A stretch of 64,000 nucleotides of DNA from Streptomyces naganishii JCM 4654 (GCF_014650575.1 NZ_BMVF01000004.1:62001-126000); one strand, 5' to 3'; shown: positions 41,857-50,789, counted from the stretch's first letter. Notes: generated by a model from the letters alone, not told the origin. Made by a program: numbers and translations.

Positions 41857-44028
41857 TCAGCCCGGGATCAAGTCGCGCAGATTTTCCGGGGTGATGATCC
41901 GCGAGTCCGGATGCAGTCCCTCGGGACGCTCGAGGCCGATGTACGTCACGGGCTCGTCCGGGACCGTCCCGCCGTCCCACAGGTCCACGCTCGTGGTGTC
42001 GCCGGCCATCAGGTCGATCAGGTACCGCACCGTCAACTGCTCACGTTCCACGACGGCGCGGACCACCTTCGAGACGGACACCTGGTTCTCCTCGACCCGG
42101 TTGGCCGACGAGATGCCCTTCAGGTAGACGTGCAGCCACTTCGCACGCCACCGGCCGTCGTCCTCGCGCCGGAACACCAGCGGCAGCGCCACCCGGCCCG
42201 TTCCGCGCAGCTCCGACTTCATCCGCACCGTGCGCGGTTCGAACGGCCGGCCCTTCTGCTCGCCGTCGCGGAGCATGAAGCCGAAGAACGACTCCTCGAC
42301 CTCCTCGAAGCCTTCGCCGGCGTAGATGTTGACCTGCGGAACGATGAACGTGCCGCGCACCCGGTCGAGGGACAGGTCGATGAACTCCGAGGCCCCGTCG
42401 GGCGCCTCGGTGATGTCACCCGAGTGCTTCCCGCCCGCGGCCGTGAGGGAGGTGTAGGAGAGCCAGGAATCAGTGCTGTAGTCGCTGCGGAGAAGCAGCC
42501 CCGAAAGGTCGTAGTCGGTCCGGTCCTTGGCCTGCTTCCAGTACACGAAGAAGCGCAGCTGTTCGCCGTCGACCGCGGAGACCGACCCGCGCGGCAGTAC
42601 GCCGAGCCCGGCCGCGGTCGCCCGGCCGCTGAGCGGAAGGGCGACGTCGAGGACCTCGGGGTCGAGCAGCAGGCGGGCCGGCGCCGGGAGCCGGCGGCGC
42701 ACCTCGGCGTCGAGGGCGGCGATCAGACGATCGCGGTCGGCGGCCGGTACCGGCGCCCGGAAGTCGGGGGTCACCCAGGCCCGGCCCCGGCGGTTGACGA
42801 AGATCCGGGGTGCGTCGCTCCCACGTGCCCGGTTGTGGAGATGCTCGCGCACCGAGAGCACGACCCGGCCGGAGACATCGGGAGCGACCTCCACCGCGGC
42901 GGCGACCACCGCGTCCCGTTCCTCCTGTCCGGCGGCGACGCGCAGCAAAAGGTCCAGGGCGCGGAACAGCTTGCCCGGGGCGGACTTCAGCAGCTTCACC
43001 GCGCCGACGACGTCGGAGGCGTCGAGCAGCTTCTCGATCCGGCTCTCGAAGGACGGGGCCTCCTTCTCGCCCCGCGCGACGGCGAACACGTCGGCGGCGT
43101 GCGGCCGGCCCGGGTGCTCGTGCGGGTGCAGGCGCTCGCCGAGCCGCTTGAAGGGCTCCCGGTGCGCGTGCACGTCGGCGAGCTTCGCGGGGTTGGCCGC
43201 GACCACGGCGTCCAGACCCGCGAGCAGTCGCCGGCGCACCGGCCGCGACAGCGACCGGAACCGGGTCGGCTCCCGCAGCGTCACGTCGCCGCCCGACAGC
43301 GCGCAGGCCAGCCGCAGCACATCGGTGACGGTGTCGAGGAGGAGGTCCGCGCCGACGCCGAGCCGGGCCTCGTTGACGGCCGCCCGGTTCTCCCGGACCG
43401 GGATCGCCTCTGGCTGGGGGCCCAGTGCGCACCGCGCGGCGAGCGTCTTGAGGTCGCGCAGGTCGTCCTCGCCGAGCGGGGTCGTACTGCCGGCCAGGGC
43501 CAGGTACAGGCCGGTGAGTTCGTCCTCCAGGTCCCGGCCGAGATGCAGGACGGTGATCCGGTCGCCCGCGGACGCGATCAGTTCGTCCTGCGCCGCGAGC
43601 ATTTCCTCGTACGTGTGCTGGTAGCGGCCGTAGGCGGGGAGGCTGAGCAGGTCCAGCGCGCCACTCCGCAGCTGCGTCAGCACTTTCCCGCGCGACTTCT
43701 CGTCGCCGAGCGCTTGTGCCACGCACCGCGTCCAGAACTCTTCGGTGTCCGGCACGCTCGCCGGGAAGTCGATGAAGTAGGAGTTGTGCCGGACGTGGTC
43801 GCCCACCATCTCGCTCACGGTGCGCAGCGTCCGCCTGGCTGTGTGCACGACCGCGGCCTCGCACAGCCCCGACAGCCGCTCCAGCAGCTCCGCCGAGAGC
43901 TTGAAGCCCACGGACGTCAGCGCCGCGTCGAACTGCCGCGCCGCGATCGTCCCGTCTCCGGCGGCTCCCTTGGGGGACGGAAGGCGGTGGGTGTGCCGGA
44001 TGACCAGCGATTCGAAACTGTGCGCCAT
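41857..44028 (-). CDS. Large TerD-domain-like protein
   Basis: A 723-residue soluble protein. The N-terminal 500 residues are helical and not assignable (conserved-looking HNSYFIDFPASVPDTEEFW, GRYQHTYEEMLAAQDELIAS). Residues about 515-660 form a TerD-like calcium/tellurite-resistance beta domain (DYDLSGLLLRSDYSTDSW, HSGDITEAPDGASEFIDLSL, VPQVNIYAGEGFEEVEESFF, RTVRMKSELRGTGRVALPLV). TerD proteins act in stress and phage or tellurite resistance complexes at the membrane. The start at ATG 44028 is the first Met giving MAHSFESLVI; upstream frames run into the Lrp remnant. No other ter gene is near. The function of the N-terminal part is unknown. Confidence 0.8.
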   Translation of the reverse strand: MAHSFESLVIRHTHRLPSPKGAAGDGTIAARQFDAALTSVGFKLSAELLERLSGLCEAAVVHTARRTLRTVSEMVGDHVRHNSYFIDFPASVPDTEEFWTRCVAQALGDEKSRGKVLTQLRSGALDLLSLPAYGRYQHTYEEMLAAQDELIASAGDRITVLHLGRDLEDELTGLYLALAGSTTPLGEDDLRDLKTLAARCALGPQPEAIPVRENRAAVNEARLGVGADLLLDTVTDVLRLACALSGGDVTLREPTRFRSLSRPVRRRLLAGLDAVVAANPAKLADVHAHREPFKRLGERLHPHEHPGRPHAADVFAVARGEKEAPSFESRIEKLLDASDVVGAVKLLKSAPGKLFRALDLLLRVAAGQEERDAVVAAAVEVAPDVSGRVVLSVREHLHNRARGSDAPRIFVNRRGRAWVTPDFRAPVPAADRDRLIAALDAEVRRRLPAPARLLLDPEVLDVALPLSGRATAAGLGVLPRGSVSAVDGEQLRFFVYWKQAKDRTDYDLSGLLLRSDYSTDSWLSYTSLTAAGGKHSGDITEAPDGASEFIDLSLDRVRGTFIVPQVNIYAGEGFEEVEESFFGFMLRDGEQKGRPFEPRTVRMKSELRGTGRVALPLVFRREDDGRWRAKWLHVYLKGISSANRVEENQVSVSKVVRAVVEREQLTVRYLIDLMAGDTTSVDLWDGGTVPDEPVTYIGLERPEGLHPDSRIITPENLRDLIPG

Positions 44029-44135
44029 TCGGCGATGATCGCAGAGGTGCGCGGGCCGGCGCACAGGAGTTTTCGCGCGCCCCAACTCCCTTGGCACACC
44101 TGCCATGACGCGAACGCCCTTTCTGAGAGCGGCAG

Positions 44136-44590
44136 TTACGGGGCCCCCACCGGCTTGACGGTTCCGGCGATGACGTTGGTCTCCACCCGGGCGATCCCCA
44201 GGGGCCCGAGCACATGAGCGGTGAAGTCGTAAAGGGCGTGCAGGTCGGGGCAGTACAGCGAGGCCACGAGATTGGCCGGGCCGGTGGTGGCCACGACGGC
44301 ATGCGTGTGGGGATGGGCGGCGAGCGCCTCGCCCGCCGCGTGCAGATGAGCGGGTGGGACCTCCAGCCACAGGTTGGCGTCGATGGCCGGCCCGAGCAGT
44401 CGCGGGTCGATGACGGCATGGGTGCGGAGCATGCCGCTGTCGGTGAGGTGGCGCAGGCGCCGCCGGACGGTGCTTTCCGAGGCGCCGGTGCGCTGGGCCA
44501 GCGCGGTGTGCGGCAGGCGGGCGTCTTCGGTGAGCAGCGTGAGCAGCCGCTCAGGGCGCCGACGACACGTCGGTCCAGATCGTCGAGCAC
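44136..44590 (-). pseudogene. Lrp/AsnC-family regulator disrupted by a single-base frameshift
   Basis: Two consecutive frames together make one Lrp regulator. The first (from about 44590) reads VLDDLDRRVVGAL; the second, one frame over, reads RLLTLLTEDARLPHTALAQR, then TGASESTVRRRLRHLTDSGM and the complete ligand-binding RAM domain to the stop at 44136. The break is at 44551-44552 (minus strand GCCCTG^AGCGG); restoring one base (as in CTGCAGCGG) joins the frames as Ala-Leu-Gln-Arg-Leu-Leu. It is either a recent mutation or a sequencing error. A shortened protein from ATG 44432 would lack the DNA-binding domain. It is divergent from the inositol-monophosphatase-like gene. Confidence 0.8.
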
Positions 44591-44713
44591 GATGCCGGAA
44601 TCGCTGTCTGGCCGGTCATGAAGTCCTGTTTCCGCCGCCCTGTGGCTCGTCGCGTCGCCTGTCGTCGCCGGAATGCTACCCCTGGTGCGGAAGACTCCAC
44701 CGGAAGGGAACGC

Positions 44714-45514
44714 ATGATGTACCAGGAACTGCTGCCCGAGGTCGTCCGGATCGCGCGGGAGGCCGGCGCCTTCGCGCAGCAGCACCGCCCCACTGACGTG
44801 GGTGCCGACATGGCGTCGCTCATGGGGGTCTTCGCCCGGGTCGACGAGCCCGCTGGCGCGCTGCTGCGGGACCGCCTCGCGAAGCTGCGCCGGCAGGCCG
44901 TGTGGAACGAGGACGAGATAGGCACCACCGTGGCGGAACACGGCGAGGCATGGGTCTGCGACGCGGTGGACGGCGCCGTGCAGTACCTACGGCACCTGCC
45001 CTACTGGGGAGTGACGATCGCCCTGGTCGCCGACGGGGAGCCCGTGCTGGCGGTGCTGTGGGCGCCCGAACTCGGCATGCTCTACACCGCGGTCAAGGGT
45101 CGCGGCGCCCACCTCAACGGGCGCCGGATCACGGTGCCGGCGAGGGAACTCCCCGCTGCGCTGGCGTGCACGAGCCGGCCCCCGTTCAACCCTGAGCCCG
45201 AGCGCGCGGGCTCCTCGCTCACGGCGATGCTGCGGCACGCGCTGGCCGTCCGCAATCTGGGCCCGACCGCTCTGCAGGGCGCTCAGGTCGGCTCAGGCCA
45301 GGTGGATGTGTTCTGGGAGTACGGCCGGGACGCCAACAACCTCCTGTCAGGCTCCCTGATCGCCCGCGAAGGAGGGGCACTGGTCACCGACGTCGAGGGA
45401 AACCCGTGGACCCCGGCTTCGGCCGGCTTCCTCGCCGCTGCTTCCCCGCTGCATGCCCGCGTCCGCGAAGTGCTCGCCGGCCAATCCGGCCCCGGCCCGG
45501 TCGCTGAGGGCTAG
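44714..45514 (+). CDS. Inositol-monophosphatase-family protein
   Basis: A 266-residue protein of the IMPase/FBPase fold. The metal-binding DPxDGT motif appears as C-D83-A-V-D86-G-A, followed by the usual PYWGVTIAL and GAHLNGRRI elements. The C-terminal metal motif is unusual: W-E-Y-G-R-D-A-N-N-L-L-S-G replaces WDxAAG, with Asp206 shifted by a short insertion. It probably hydrolyses a sugar, inositol or nucleotide phosphate, but catalytic competence is uncertain. Start ATG 44714 after GGAAGGGA. Divergent from the Lrp pseudogene; stop overlaps the convergent gene at 45511. Confidence 0.82.
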   Translation: MMYQELLPEVVRIAREAGAFAQQHRPTDVGADMASLMGVFARVDEPAGALLRDRLAKLRRQAVWNEDEIGTTVAEHGEAWVCDAVDGAVQYLRHLPYWGVTIALVADGEPVLAVLWAPELGMLYTAVKGRGAHLNGRRITVPARELPAALACTSRPPFNPEPERAGSSLTAMLRHALAVRNLGPTALQGAQVGSGQVDVFWEYGRDANNLLSGSLIAREGGALVTDVEGNPWTPASAGFLAAASPLHARVREVLAGQSGPGPVAEG

Positions 45515-46191
45515 TGTGCGTGCCTCGGTCCGGGCTGTGTCCGGGGTGTGCTGTCCCAGCGCCATGTGGTGAGTTGAGGGTACCCGGGGAGTTCGGCGCG
45601 TCCCGTGGCCCACAAGAGGGTGAGCCAGGCGTCCGTGGACGATGGCGCGTCCGGAAACAGCCGGGCGAGCACCCGCGCGCACAGACCGGCGGGCGGGCTC
45701 CATACGAGCCCGAGTCCTTGTGCCAGGTCGTGCGTGTGCACCAGGGTCTCCACGATCCCCATCGCCGCGAATCCCTCGGGGTCCGAGACACCGAAGGCGT
45801 GGTACGCGCGGGCCTGCGGAGACGCCGTGCGCACCATGGCGACCAGCAGCGCGCCGCTCGCTTCCAGGACCTCCAACAGGCCCGCCGGCCCCGCCTCACG
45901 GTCGGCGTGGATGGCGTTCGCCGGGCCGCCGGGCCGCCGGCTCTCCCACACGAAGGGCACCTCGCGATCCAACGGCGGTGCTTTGGGGCCCAGTTGCGCG
46001 GCGTAGGCGAAGAGGTCGTCGCTGAGATGCTCCACGGTCTCCCAGCAGTCCCATTCCAGCGAACCGGCCTTGCTCTCCCAAGCGGCTGGGGGCGCCTCTC
46101 GAAGCACCGCCACAGCGAGCCGCACGGCAAGGTCGAGGTCATCGGCGGTGACGGGGGACGGGGAAAGGCCGGCATCGGCTGATCGGGACAT
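45511..46191 (-). CDS. Mycothiol-dependent maleylpyruvate-isomerase-like (DinB-superfamily) protein
   Basis: A 226-residue four-helix-bundle protein. The metal/thiol-enzyme pattern LEWDCWETVEHLSDDLFAYA and IVETLVHTHDLAQGLGL is that of the MDMPI_N/DinB family, whose members use mycothiol as cofactor in isomerisation or detoxification. ATG 46191 is chosen over an upstream in-frame ATG that adds an Arg/Pro stretch. Convergent with the IMPase gene, with overlapping stops (CTAG at 45511-45514). Confidence 0.78.
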   Translation of the reverse strand: MSRSADAGLSPSPVTADDLDLAVRLAVAVLREAPPAAWESKAGSLEWDCWETVEHLSDDLFAYAAQLGPKAPPLDREVPFVWESRRPGGPANAIHADREAGPAGLLEVLEASGALLVAMVRTASPQARAYHAFGVSDPEGFAAMGIVETLVHTHDLAQGLGLVWSPPAGLCARVLARLFPDAPSSTDAWLTLLWATGRAELPGYPQLTTWRWDSTPRTQPGPRHAH

Positions 46192-46311
46192 GGCAGGACC
46201 GTACCGCGGCCGGAAGGGGCAGGCACCGGATCGTCCCGTGTCCGCGCCCACGCCGGATGGCCTCGCCCTGATCAGCGGTGCCCGCGTCCCCGGGCGGGTG
46301 GCCGGGGGGGA

Positions 46312-47415
46312 TCAGCCGGTCTTGTCAGCGAGCCCGCGGGGGGTGAGGACGGTGCGGTCGAAGGGGCCGCCGTGCGAGGCGGCGTGGGCGACGGCGTCGT
46401 TGACGGCGTCCAGGCCGAAGGCGCGGACCCGTTCGGGGGCGAGGTCCAGGGTGCCCGAGGCGATCAGCCGGACGATGCCGACGTTCGCCGTACGCGGGTA
46501 CATCCACTGGCCGCGTACGGTGATCGAGTTGCGCATGATCCACGGGTACGGGAGTGCGAGGTCCTCGCCACCGAGCATGCCGACACCGCCCATGAGAACC
46601 ACGCGGCCGTGCTCGCGTACGGTCATGGCCGCCGTGCGCGCCACCGTGCTGGGTGCGCTCGGCGGCAGCAGGTCGATCACCAGGTCGACCGGGCCGTCGG
46701 CCGCGGCGGACACCGCCGCGCGGTCGCCCGCCTCGTCCCCGGTGAGCACGACCGGGCGCACCCGCGGACCGAACCGGCCGGCGAGGAGGCCGAGCGCGGC
46801 CCGGTTGCGGCCCGGGGCGACGACGCGGCCCGCTCCCATGGCGAGCGCGACCGCGACGGCACTGCTGCCGAGGTTTCCGGTGGCCCCGCTGACGAGCAGC
46901 GTCTCACCCGCGGCGAGCCCTCCGGCCAGCAGCCCGCCGTAGGGGATGACGTGCACGCCCAGCGCTGCCCAGCGTGCCGGGTCGTCCCCCGCTGCGGCGG
47001 GCAGCGGGAAGACGTTCTCCGTCGGGACCCGCATGAGTTCGGCGAACGATCCGTCGTGCAGGTACTCGGCGAGCCGCGCGCCGCCCTCGCCGCGGGAACT
47101 CCAGCCCTGCAGCGTGATGTCGGGCGTCAGGGCGTCGTCCCGCGAGCGCACCGTGCAGTCGCACCACACCAGGTCGCCGGGGCGCAGCCGGGTGGCGTCC
47201 GGGCCCGCGTGGACGACCCGTCCCACCCCGCCGATCCCGGGCACGACGGGCGGGACGAGGGGGTAGTTGCGCCGGCCGCCGAAGACCTCGGCGGCGTACG
47301 GGGCCACACAGGTGGCGAGCACCTCCACCACCACCTCCCCACCGCCTGCCTCCGGGTCGGGCACCTCCCGCACCATGAGCGGGTCACCGAATCGCGTCAG
47401 AACCGCTGCTCGCAC
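46312..47415 (-). CDS. Medium-chain alcohol dehydrogenase/quinone-oxidoreductase family enzyme
   Basis: A 367-residue MDR-family NAD(P)H enzyme: GroES-like N-terminal domain (GIGGVGRVVHAGPDATRLRPGD without its zinc-ligand set) and a Rossmann domain (LLVSGATGNLGSSAVAVALAMGAG). It is closer to zinc-free quinone reductases than to zinc alcohol dehydrogenases. GTG 47415 follows GGAGGT by 5 nt. Divergent from a LysR gene with an inverted-repeat operator between; the LysR protein probably controls it. Substrate unknown. Confidence 0.87.
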   Translation of the reverse strand: MRAAVLTRFGDPLMVREVPDPEAGGGEVVVEVLATCVAPYAAEVFGGRRNYPLVPPVVPGIGGVGRVVHAGPDATRLRPGDLVWCDCTVRSRDDALTPDITLQGWSSRGEGGARLAEYLHDGSFAELMRVPTENVFPLPAAAGDDPARWAALGVHVIPYGGLLAGGLAAGETLLVSGATGNLGSSAVAVALAMGAGRVVAPGRNRAALGLLAGRFGPRVRPVVLTGDEAGDRAAVSAAADGPVDLVIDLLPPSAPSTVARTAAMTVREHGRVVLMGGVGMLGGEDLALPYPWIMRNSITVRGQWMYPRTANVGIVRLIASGTLDLAPERVRAFGLDAVNDAVAHAASHGGPFDRTVLTPRGLADKTG

Positions 47416-47470
47416 GTGAGACCTCCATGTCCGTCCGTGTGCGTCGCGATCGACACTACGAGCACGCCGG

Positions 47471-47498
47471 GCATGCGGGAAGCGACGATCCCGCATGC
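47471..47498. promoter_or_regulatory. LysR operator candidate, perfect 10-bp inverted repeat
   Basis: GCATGCGGGA-N8-TCCCGCATGC in the 101-bp divergent space between the dehydrogenase and LysR genes, 19 bp upstream of the LysR ATG. A second, shorter dyad (GGTA-N6-TACC, 47501-47514) abuts the start codon. Confidence 0.7.
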
Positions 47499-47516
47499 GT
47501 GGTATGCCTGTACCGC

Positions 47517-48410
47517 ATGGACATCTCCAGCACCGGCCTGCGGGTCCTGCGGCAGATCGCCGAGTCCGGCAGCTTCACCGCGGCAGCCGCGCGGCTCGGC
47601 TACACCCAGTCCGCCGTCTCGCGCCAGGCGGCCTCCCTCGAACGGAGCGCGGGCGCCGCCCTGTTCGAGCGCCGCCCCGACGGAGTGCGGCTCACCCCGG
47701 CGGGGCTGACCCTGCTGCGCCACGCCCGCACGATCCTCGACTGCCTCACCGCGGCCGAACGCGATCTCACCGGCACCGCCCCGCGTACCGAAGAGGTACG
47801 GCTCGGACTGTTCCTGAGCGCGGGGGCGGCCCTCCTGCCCCCTGCGCTCACCCGCCTCGCTGCCACCGACCCGCAGATCACGCTCACCACGACCGAGGGC
47901 ACCACACCCACCCTCATCCGGGCACTGCGCGCGGGCTCGACCGACCTGGCCGTGCTGACCTCCCGCCCGCCCCACCGGCCCCTGGACGGCGAGTCGCCGC
48001 GCCTGCACACCGAGACCGTCACGGACACCGAACTGGTCGTCGCGGCGTCCTCGACGGGGCGGTTCGCCGGCCGCACCACGGTGCACGTCGACGAACTGGC
48101 CGACGCCCCGTGGATCGCCACCCCGGCGTCCGCCTCCGAGCCCCTGCTCGGCGTCTGGCCCGGCCTGCCCGCACGACCCCGCGTCGTCCACCGCGCACGC
48201 GACTGGCTGACCAAGCTCCACCTGGTCGCCGGAGGCTTCGGGGTGACGACCGTTCCCTTGCGGCTCTCACCCGTACTGCCGCCCGGAGTGGGCCTGCTCC
48301 ACGTCCAGGGCGCACCGCCCGAAATCCGCCGGGTTCTCGTAGCCCGACTCGCAGGCCGCCCGACACCGGCGATCACAGCCGTCATCCGGGCCATCACCTC
48401 GGCCGCGTGA
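47517..48410 (+). CDS. LysR-family transcriptional regulator
   Basis: A 297-residue LysR protein: N-terminal wHTH (LRVLRQIAESGSFTAAAARL, GYTQSAVSRQAASLE) and a periplasmic-binding-protein-like effector domain (EEVRLGLFLSAGAALLPPAL). ATG 47517 places the HTH correctly; an in-frame ATG at 47427 would include the operator in the coding region. Divergent from the dehydrogenase it probably regulates. Effector unknown. Confidence 0.9.
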   Translation: MDISSTGLRVLRQIAESGSFTAAAARLGYTQSAVSRQAASLERSAGAALFERRPDGVRLTPAGLTLLRHARTILDCLTAAERDLTGTAPRTEEVRLGLFLSAGAALLPPALTRLAATDPQITLTTTEGTTPTLIRALRAGSTDLAVLTSRPPHRPLDGESPRLHTETVTDTELVVAASSTGRFAGRTTVHVDELADAPWIATPASASEPLLGVWPGLPARPRVVHRARDWLTKLHLVAGGFGVTTVPLRLSPVLPPGVGLLHVQGAPPEIRRVLVARLAGRPTPAITAVIRAITSAA

Positions 48411-48547
48411 CACAGGCACCCCGGTGAGGTCAGAACTCGTGCTCCGGTCCACTGCCCGTGGTGATCGTCCGGCGCTGCCGTCGTAGTAGACGAGCCGCTG
48501 CCCGAACCGCCCGTCCTCACCGGCGGTCACGCACTACGGTGGGACAC

Positions 48548-49360
48548 ATGTCCGAGCTCTCCGTGCGGGATTTCTACGACGAGTTGGCCCACGACTACCA
48601 CCTGGTGTTCCGGGACTGGGACGCGAGCATGGCCTACCAGGCCGAGGTACTGGACGGGCTCGTCCGCCAATCCCTCGGCGCGGGACCGCACACCGTCCTG
48701 GACTGCTCGTGCGGGATCGGTACCCAGGCCGTCGGCATGGCCCTGGCCGGGCACCAGGTCGTCGGCAGCGACCTGAGCCCGGTGGCCGCCACGCGCGCCG
48801 CCGCCGAGGCGGCCGCCCGGGGCGGCCGGCTTCCGGCCGCCGCGGCCGACATGCGTCAACTGCCCTTCAAGGACGCGTCGTTCCATGTGGTCCTCTGCGC
48901 GGACAACTCCCTCCCGCACCTGCTCTCCGGACCAGATCTCCGGGCGGCCCTCCTCGGCATGCGACGGGTGCTCCGCGACGACGGACTACTGGTGATCACT
49001 GTCCGGGACTATGCCGAGGCACGCCGTACCAGACCCACGGCGACACCTCCTCAGGTCTCGGAGACACGCGACGGCCAAGTGATCACCTTCCAGCTGTGGC
49101 ACTGGCATGAGGACGGTGAGCGCTACGACCTGGAGCACTTCCAGCTCATCCCCGCGCAGAACACCTGGGACGTCCGAGTCCGCCGGTGCGCCTGCTGGGC
49201 GCTGACGCCCCCGCAACTGGCCAAGTTCGTGGCCGAAGCCGGCTTCACCGACATCACCTGGCACAGTGCGGCCTCCAGCGGGTACTACCAGCCCGTACTT
49301 ACCGCGAGTTCAGGAAAATCCGGTGAAGCCGGCGGTCACGGCGCCGGGCCGGCGCGGTGA
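48548..49360 (+). CDS. Class I SAM-dependent methyltransferase
   Basis: A 270-residue methyltransferase with motif I VLDCSCGIGTQA, the acidic end of strand 2 (GSDLSP), VLCADNSLPHL and a complete C-terminal beta sheet. It resembles small-molecule (glycine/sarcosine N-methyltransferase-like) enzymes. ATG 48548. Its stop overlaps the GTG of the next methyltransferase gene (GTGA at 49357), so the two are coupled. Confidence 0.85.
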   Translation: MSELSVRDFYDELAHDYHLVFRDWDASMAYQAEVLDGLVRQSLGAGPHTVLDCSCGIGTQAVGMALAGHQVVGSDLSPVAATRAAAEAAARGGRLPAAAADMRQLPFKDASFHVVLCADNSLPHLLSGPDLRAALLGMRRVLRDDGLLVITVRDYAEARRTRPTATPPQVSETRDGQVITFQLWHWHEDGERYDLEHFQLIPAQNTWDVRVRRCACWALTPPQLAKFVAEAGFTDITWHSAASSGYYQPVLTASSGKSGEAGGHGAGPAR

Positions 49361-50226
49361 TGGACGAGGAGGAGCCGGTGCGGCCGTCCGGAGTGTGGGC
49401 CACCGCGGTGGGGGTGGCCAGGGTGCGGGCCCTGGAGAGCGCGCGGGACAACGCCTTGTTCCGCGACCCGCTGGCCCAGGCCTTCGCCGCCGCCGGCGGC
49501 CTGTGGCCCTCCTCGCCGCCGCTGCCCGACGACGAGGGCGCGCGGCGCCGCCGGCTGGCCGTGGCGTTCTCCATCGTCATCCGCACGAAGTTCCTCGACG
49601 ACCTGCTGCGGCAGGCATCCGCCTCCGGGATCCGGCAGGTCGTGCTGCTCGGCGCCGGCATGGACAGCCGGGCCTTCAGGATCGACTGGCCCGAGGGCAC
49701 CCGGCTGTTCGAGGTCGACACCACGGCGCCACTGGACTTCAAGGCTTCGGTGCTGCGTCAGGAGCGGGCCGTCGCACGCTGCGAGCGGATCACCGTAGCG
49801 GTGGATCTGCGGGAGGGCTGGCCGGCCGCGCTGGCCGCCGCAGGGCACGACCCGGCCCGGCCGACCGTGTGGATCGCCGAAGGACTGCTGATCTATCTGC
49901 CTCAGGACGCGGTGGAACTGCTGCTGGCCCGGATCAGCGCGCGGTCGGCACCCGGCAGCCGGATGGGGCTGACGCTGGGCTCGCGAGGCGTGATCGAGCG
50001 CTTCGGCGCGGACGCGGCGCCGGGATCGGCGGCGTCCCTGTGGGTCTCGGAGATGCCCGACGACCCGGTGGGCTGGCTGGCCGGGCACGGCTGGCAGGCC
50101 TCCTGCCACACCCTGCGCGAACGCGCCGCCGCCTACGGCCGCCCCATCACCACCCCGCCAGGGCACGAGGAAGGCCCCGGCGGACTGATCTCAGCGGTCC
50201 GCCGACCACCTGTTCCGCGTGCGTGA
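49357..50226 (+). CDS. SAM-dependent methyltransferase, leucine-carboxyl-methyltransferase-like family
   Basis: A 289-residue protein of the PF04072-type group abundant in actinobacteria: TAVGVARVRALESARDNALF, LLGAGMDSRAFRIDWPEGTR (motif I), VWIAEGLLIYLPQDAV. GTG 49357 (overlapping) or ATG 49360 is the start. Substrates of the bacterial family are mostly unknown, some acting on natural products. Convergent with the MarR gene 24 bp away. Confidence 0.85.
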   Translation: MMDEEEPVRPSGVWATAVGVARVRALESARDNALFRDPLAQAFAAAGGLWPSSPPLPDDEGARRRRLAVAFSIVIRTKFLDDLLRQASASGIRQVVLLGAGMDSRAFRIDWPEGTRLFEVDTTAPLDFKASVLRQERAVARCERITVAVDLREGWPAALAAAGHDPARPTVWIAEGLLIYLPQDAVELLLARISARSAPGSRMGLTLGSRGVIERFGADAAPGSAASLWVSEMPDDPVGWLAGHGWQASCHTLRERAAAYGRPITTPPGHEEGPGGLISAVRRPPVPRA

Positions 50227-50249
50227 ACCGATCCGCGGGGCCCACGGGA

Positions 50250-50690
50250 TCACCGTACTCCGCTGATCCTTCGCAGCATCTCCAGGAACTGCTTCCGCTC
50301 CGCCGCGGACAGCGGGGCCAGGAGCTCGTCGTTGGCCCGCTTGCCCGCCGCCGTGCACTCCTCCAGGCGCTGTGCGCCCTCGGGGGTGAGACTCACCGCG
50401 TTCTTGCGGCGGTCGGCCGGGTCGGGGGTGCGTACGACGAGGCCCGCCGCCTGGAGGTCGTTGAGGACGCCCACCATGTCCTTCGGATCGAGCGAGACCG
50501 CCCTGCCCAGCTCGGCCTGCGCGACGGGGCCGAGATCCGCGACCGCCGCCAGGACCACGTGATGCCACATCCTCATGTCGTGCTGCGCGAGCGCCGCCGA
50601 GACCAGGCCGCGTCCACGGGCCGCGGCCCGGCCGAGGAGCCAGCTCGGGAGGTCGCGGATCCGGCTGGGCGCCGACGGGTTCTCTGTCAT
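50250..50690 (-). CDS. MarR-family transcriptional regulator
   Basis: A 146-residue winged-helix MarR protein (MVGVLNDLQAAGLVVRTPDP, DRRKNAVSLTPEGAQRLEEC). No Cys pair typical of redox-sensing OhrR is seen. ATG 50690. Divergent from the quinone-oxidoreductase gene, with two MarR-type palindromes in the gap, so it likely represses both genes and responds to a small aromatic or electrophilic ligand. Confidence 0.9.
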   Translation of the reverse strand: MTENPSAPSRIRDLPSWLLGRAAARGRGLVSAALAQHDMRMWHHVVLAAVADLGPVAQAELGRAVSLDPKDMVGVLNDLQAAGLVVRTPDPADRRKNAVSLTPEGAQRLEECTAAGKRANDELLAPLSAAERKQFLEMLRRISGVR

Positions 50691-50712
50691 CCCCGACAGC
50701 CTATCGACAAAA

Positions 50713-50729
50713 CGTTGGGACTCCCAACG
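50713..50729. promoter_or_regulatory. MarR operator 1
   Basis: CGTTGGGA-C-TCCCAACG, a perfect 17-bp palindrome 22 bp upstream of the marR ATG. Confidence 0.8.
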
Positions 50730-50742
50730 AGCTTGCAGCTAT

Positions 50743-50759
50743 CGTTGGGATCTCCAATG
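50743..50759. promoter_or_regulatory. MarR operator 2
   Basis: CGTTGGGATCTCCAATG, an imperfect copy of operator 1 centred 30 bp (three helical turns) away, toward the quinone-oxidoreductase gene. Confidence 0.72.
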
Positions 50760-50789
50760 AACCTGACGAGTGCCGGGAGGCGGTCGGAC

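Noticed and set aside
41857..44217. Long open frame on the plus strand across the TerD-like gene
   Set aside because: Composition is that of an antisense shadow in GC-rich DNA; the minus-strand frame has the coherent protein.
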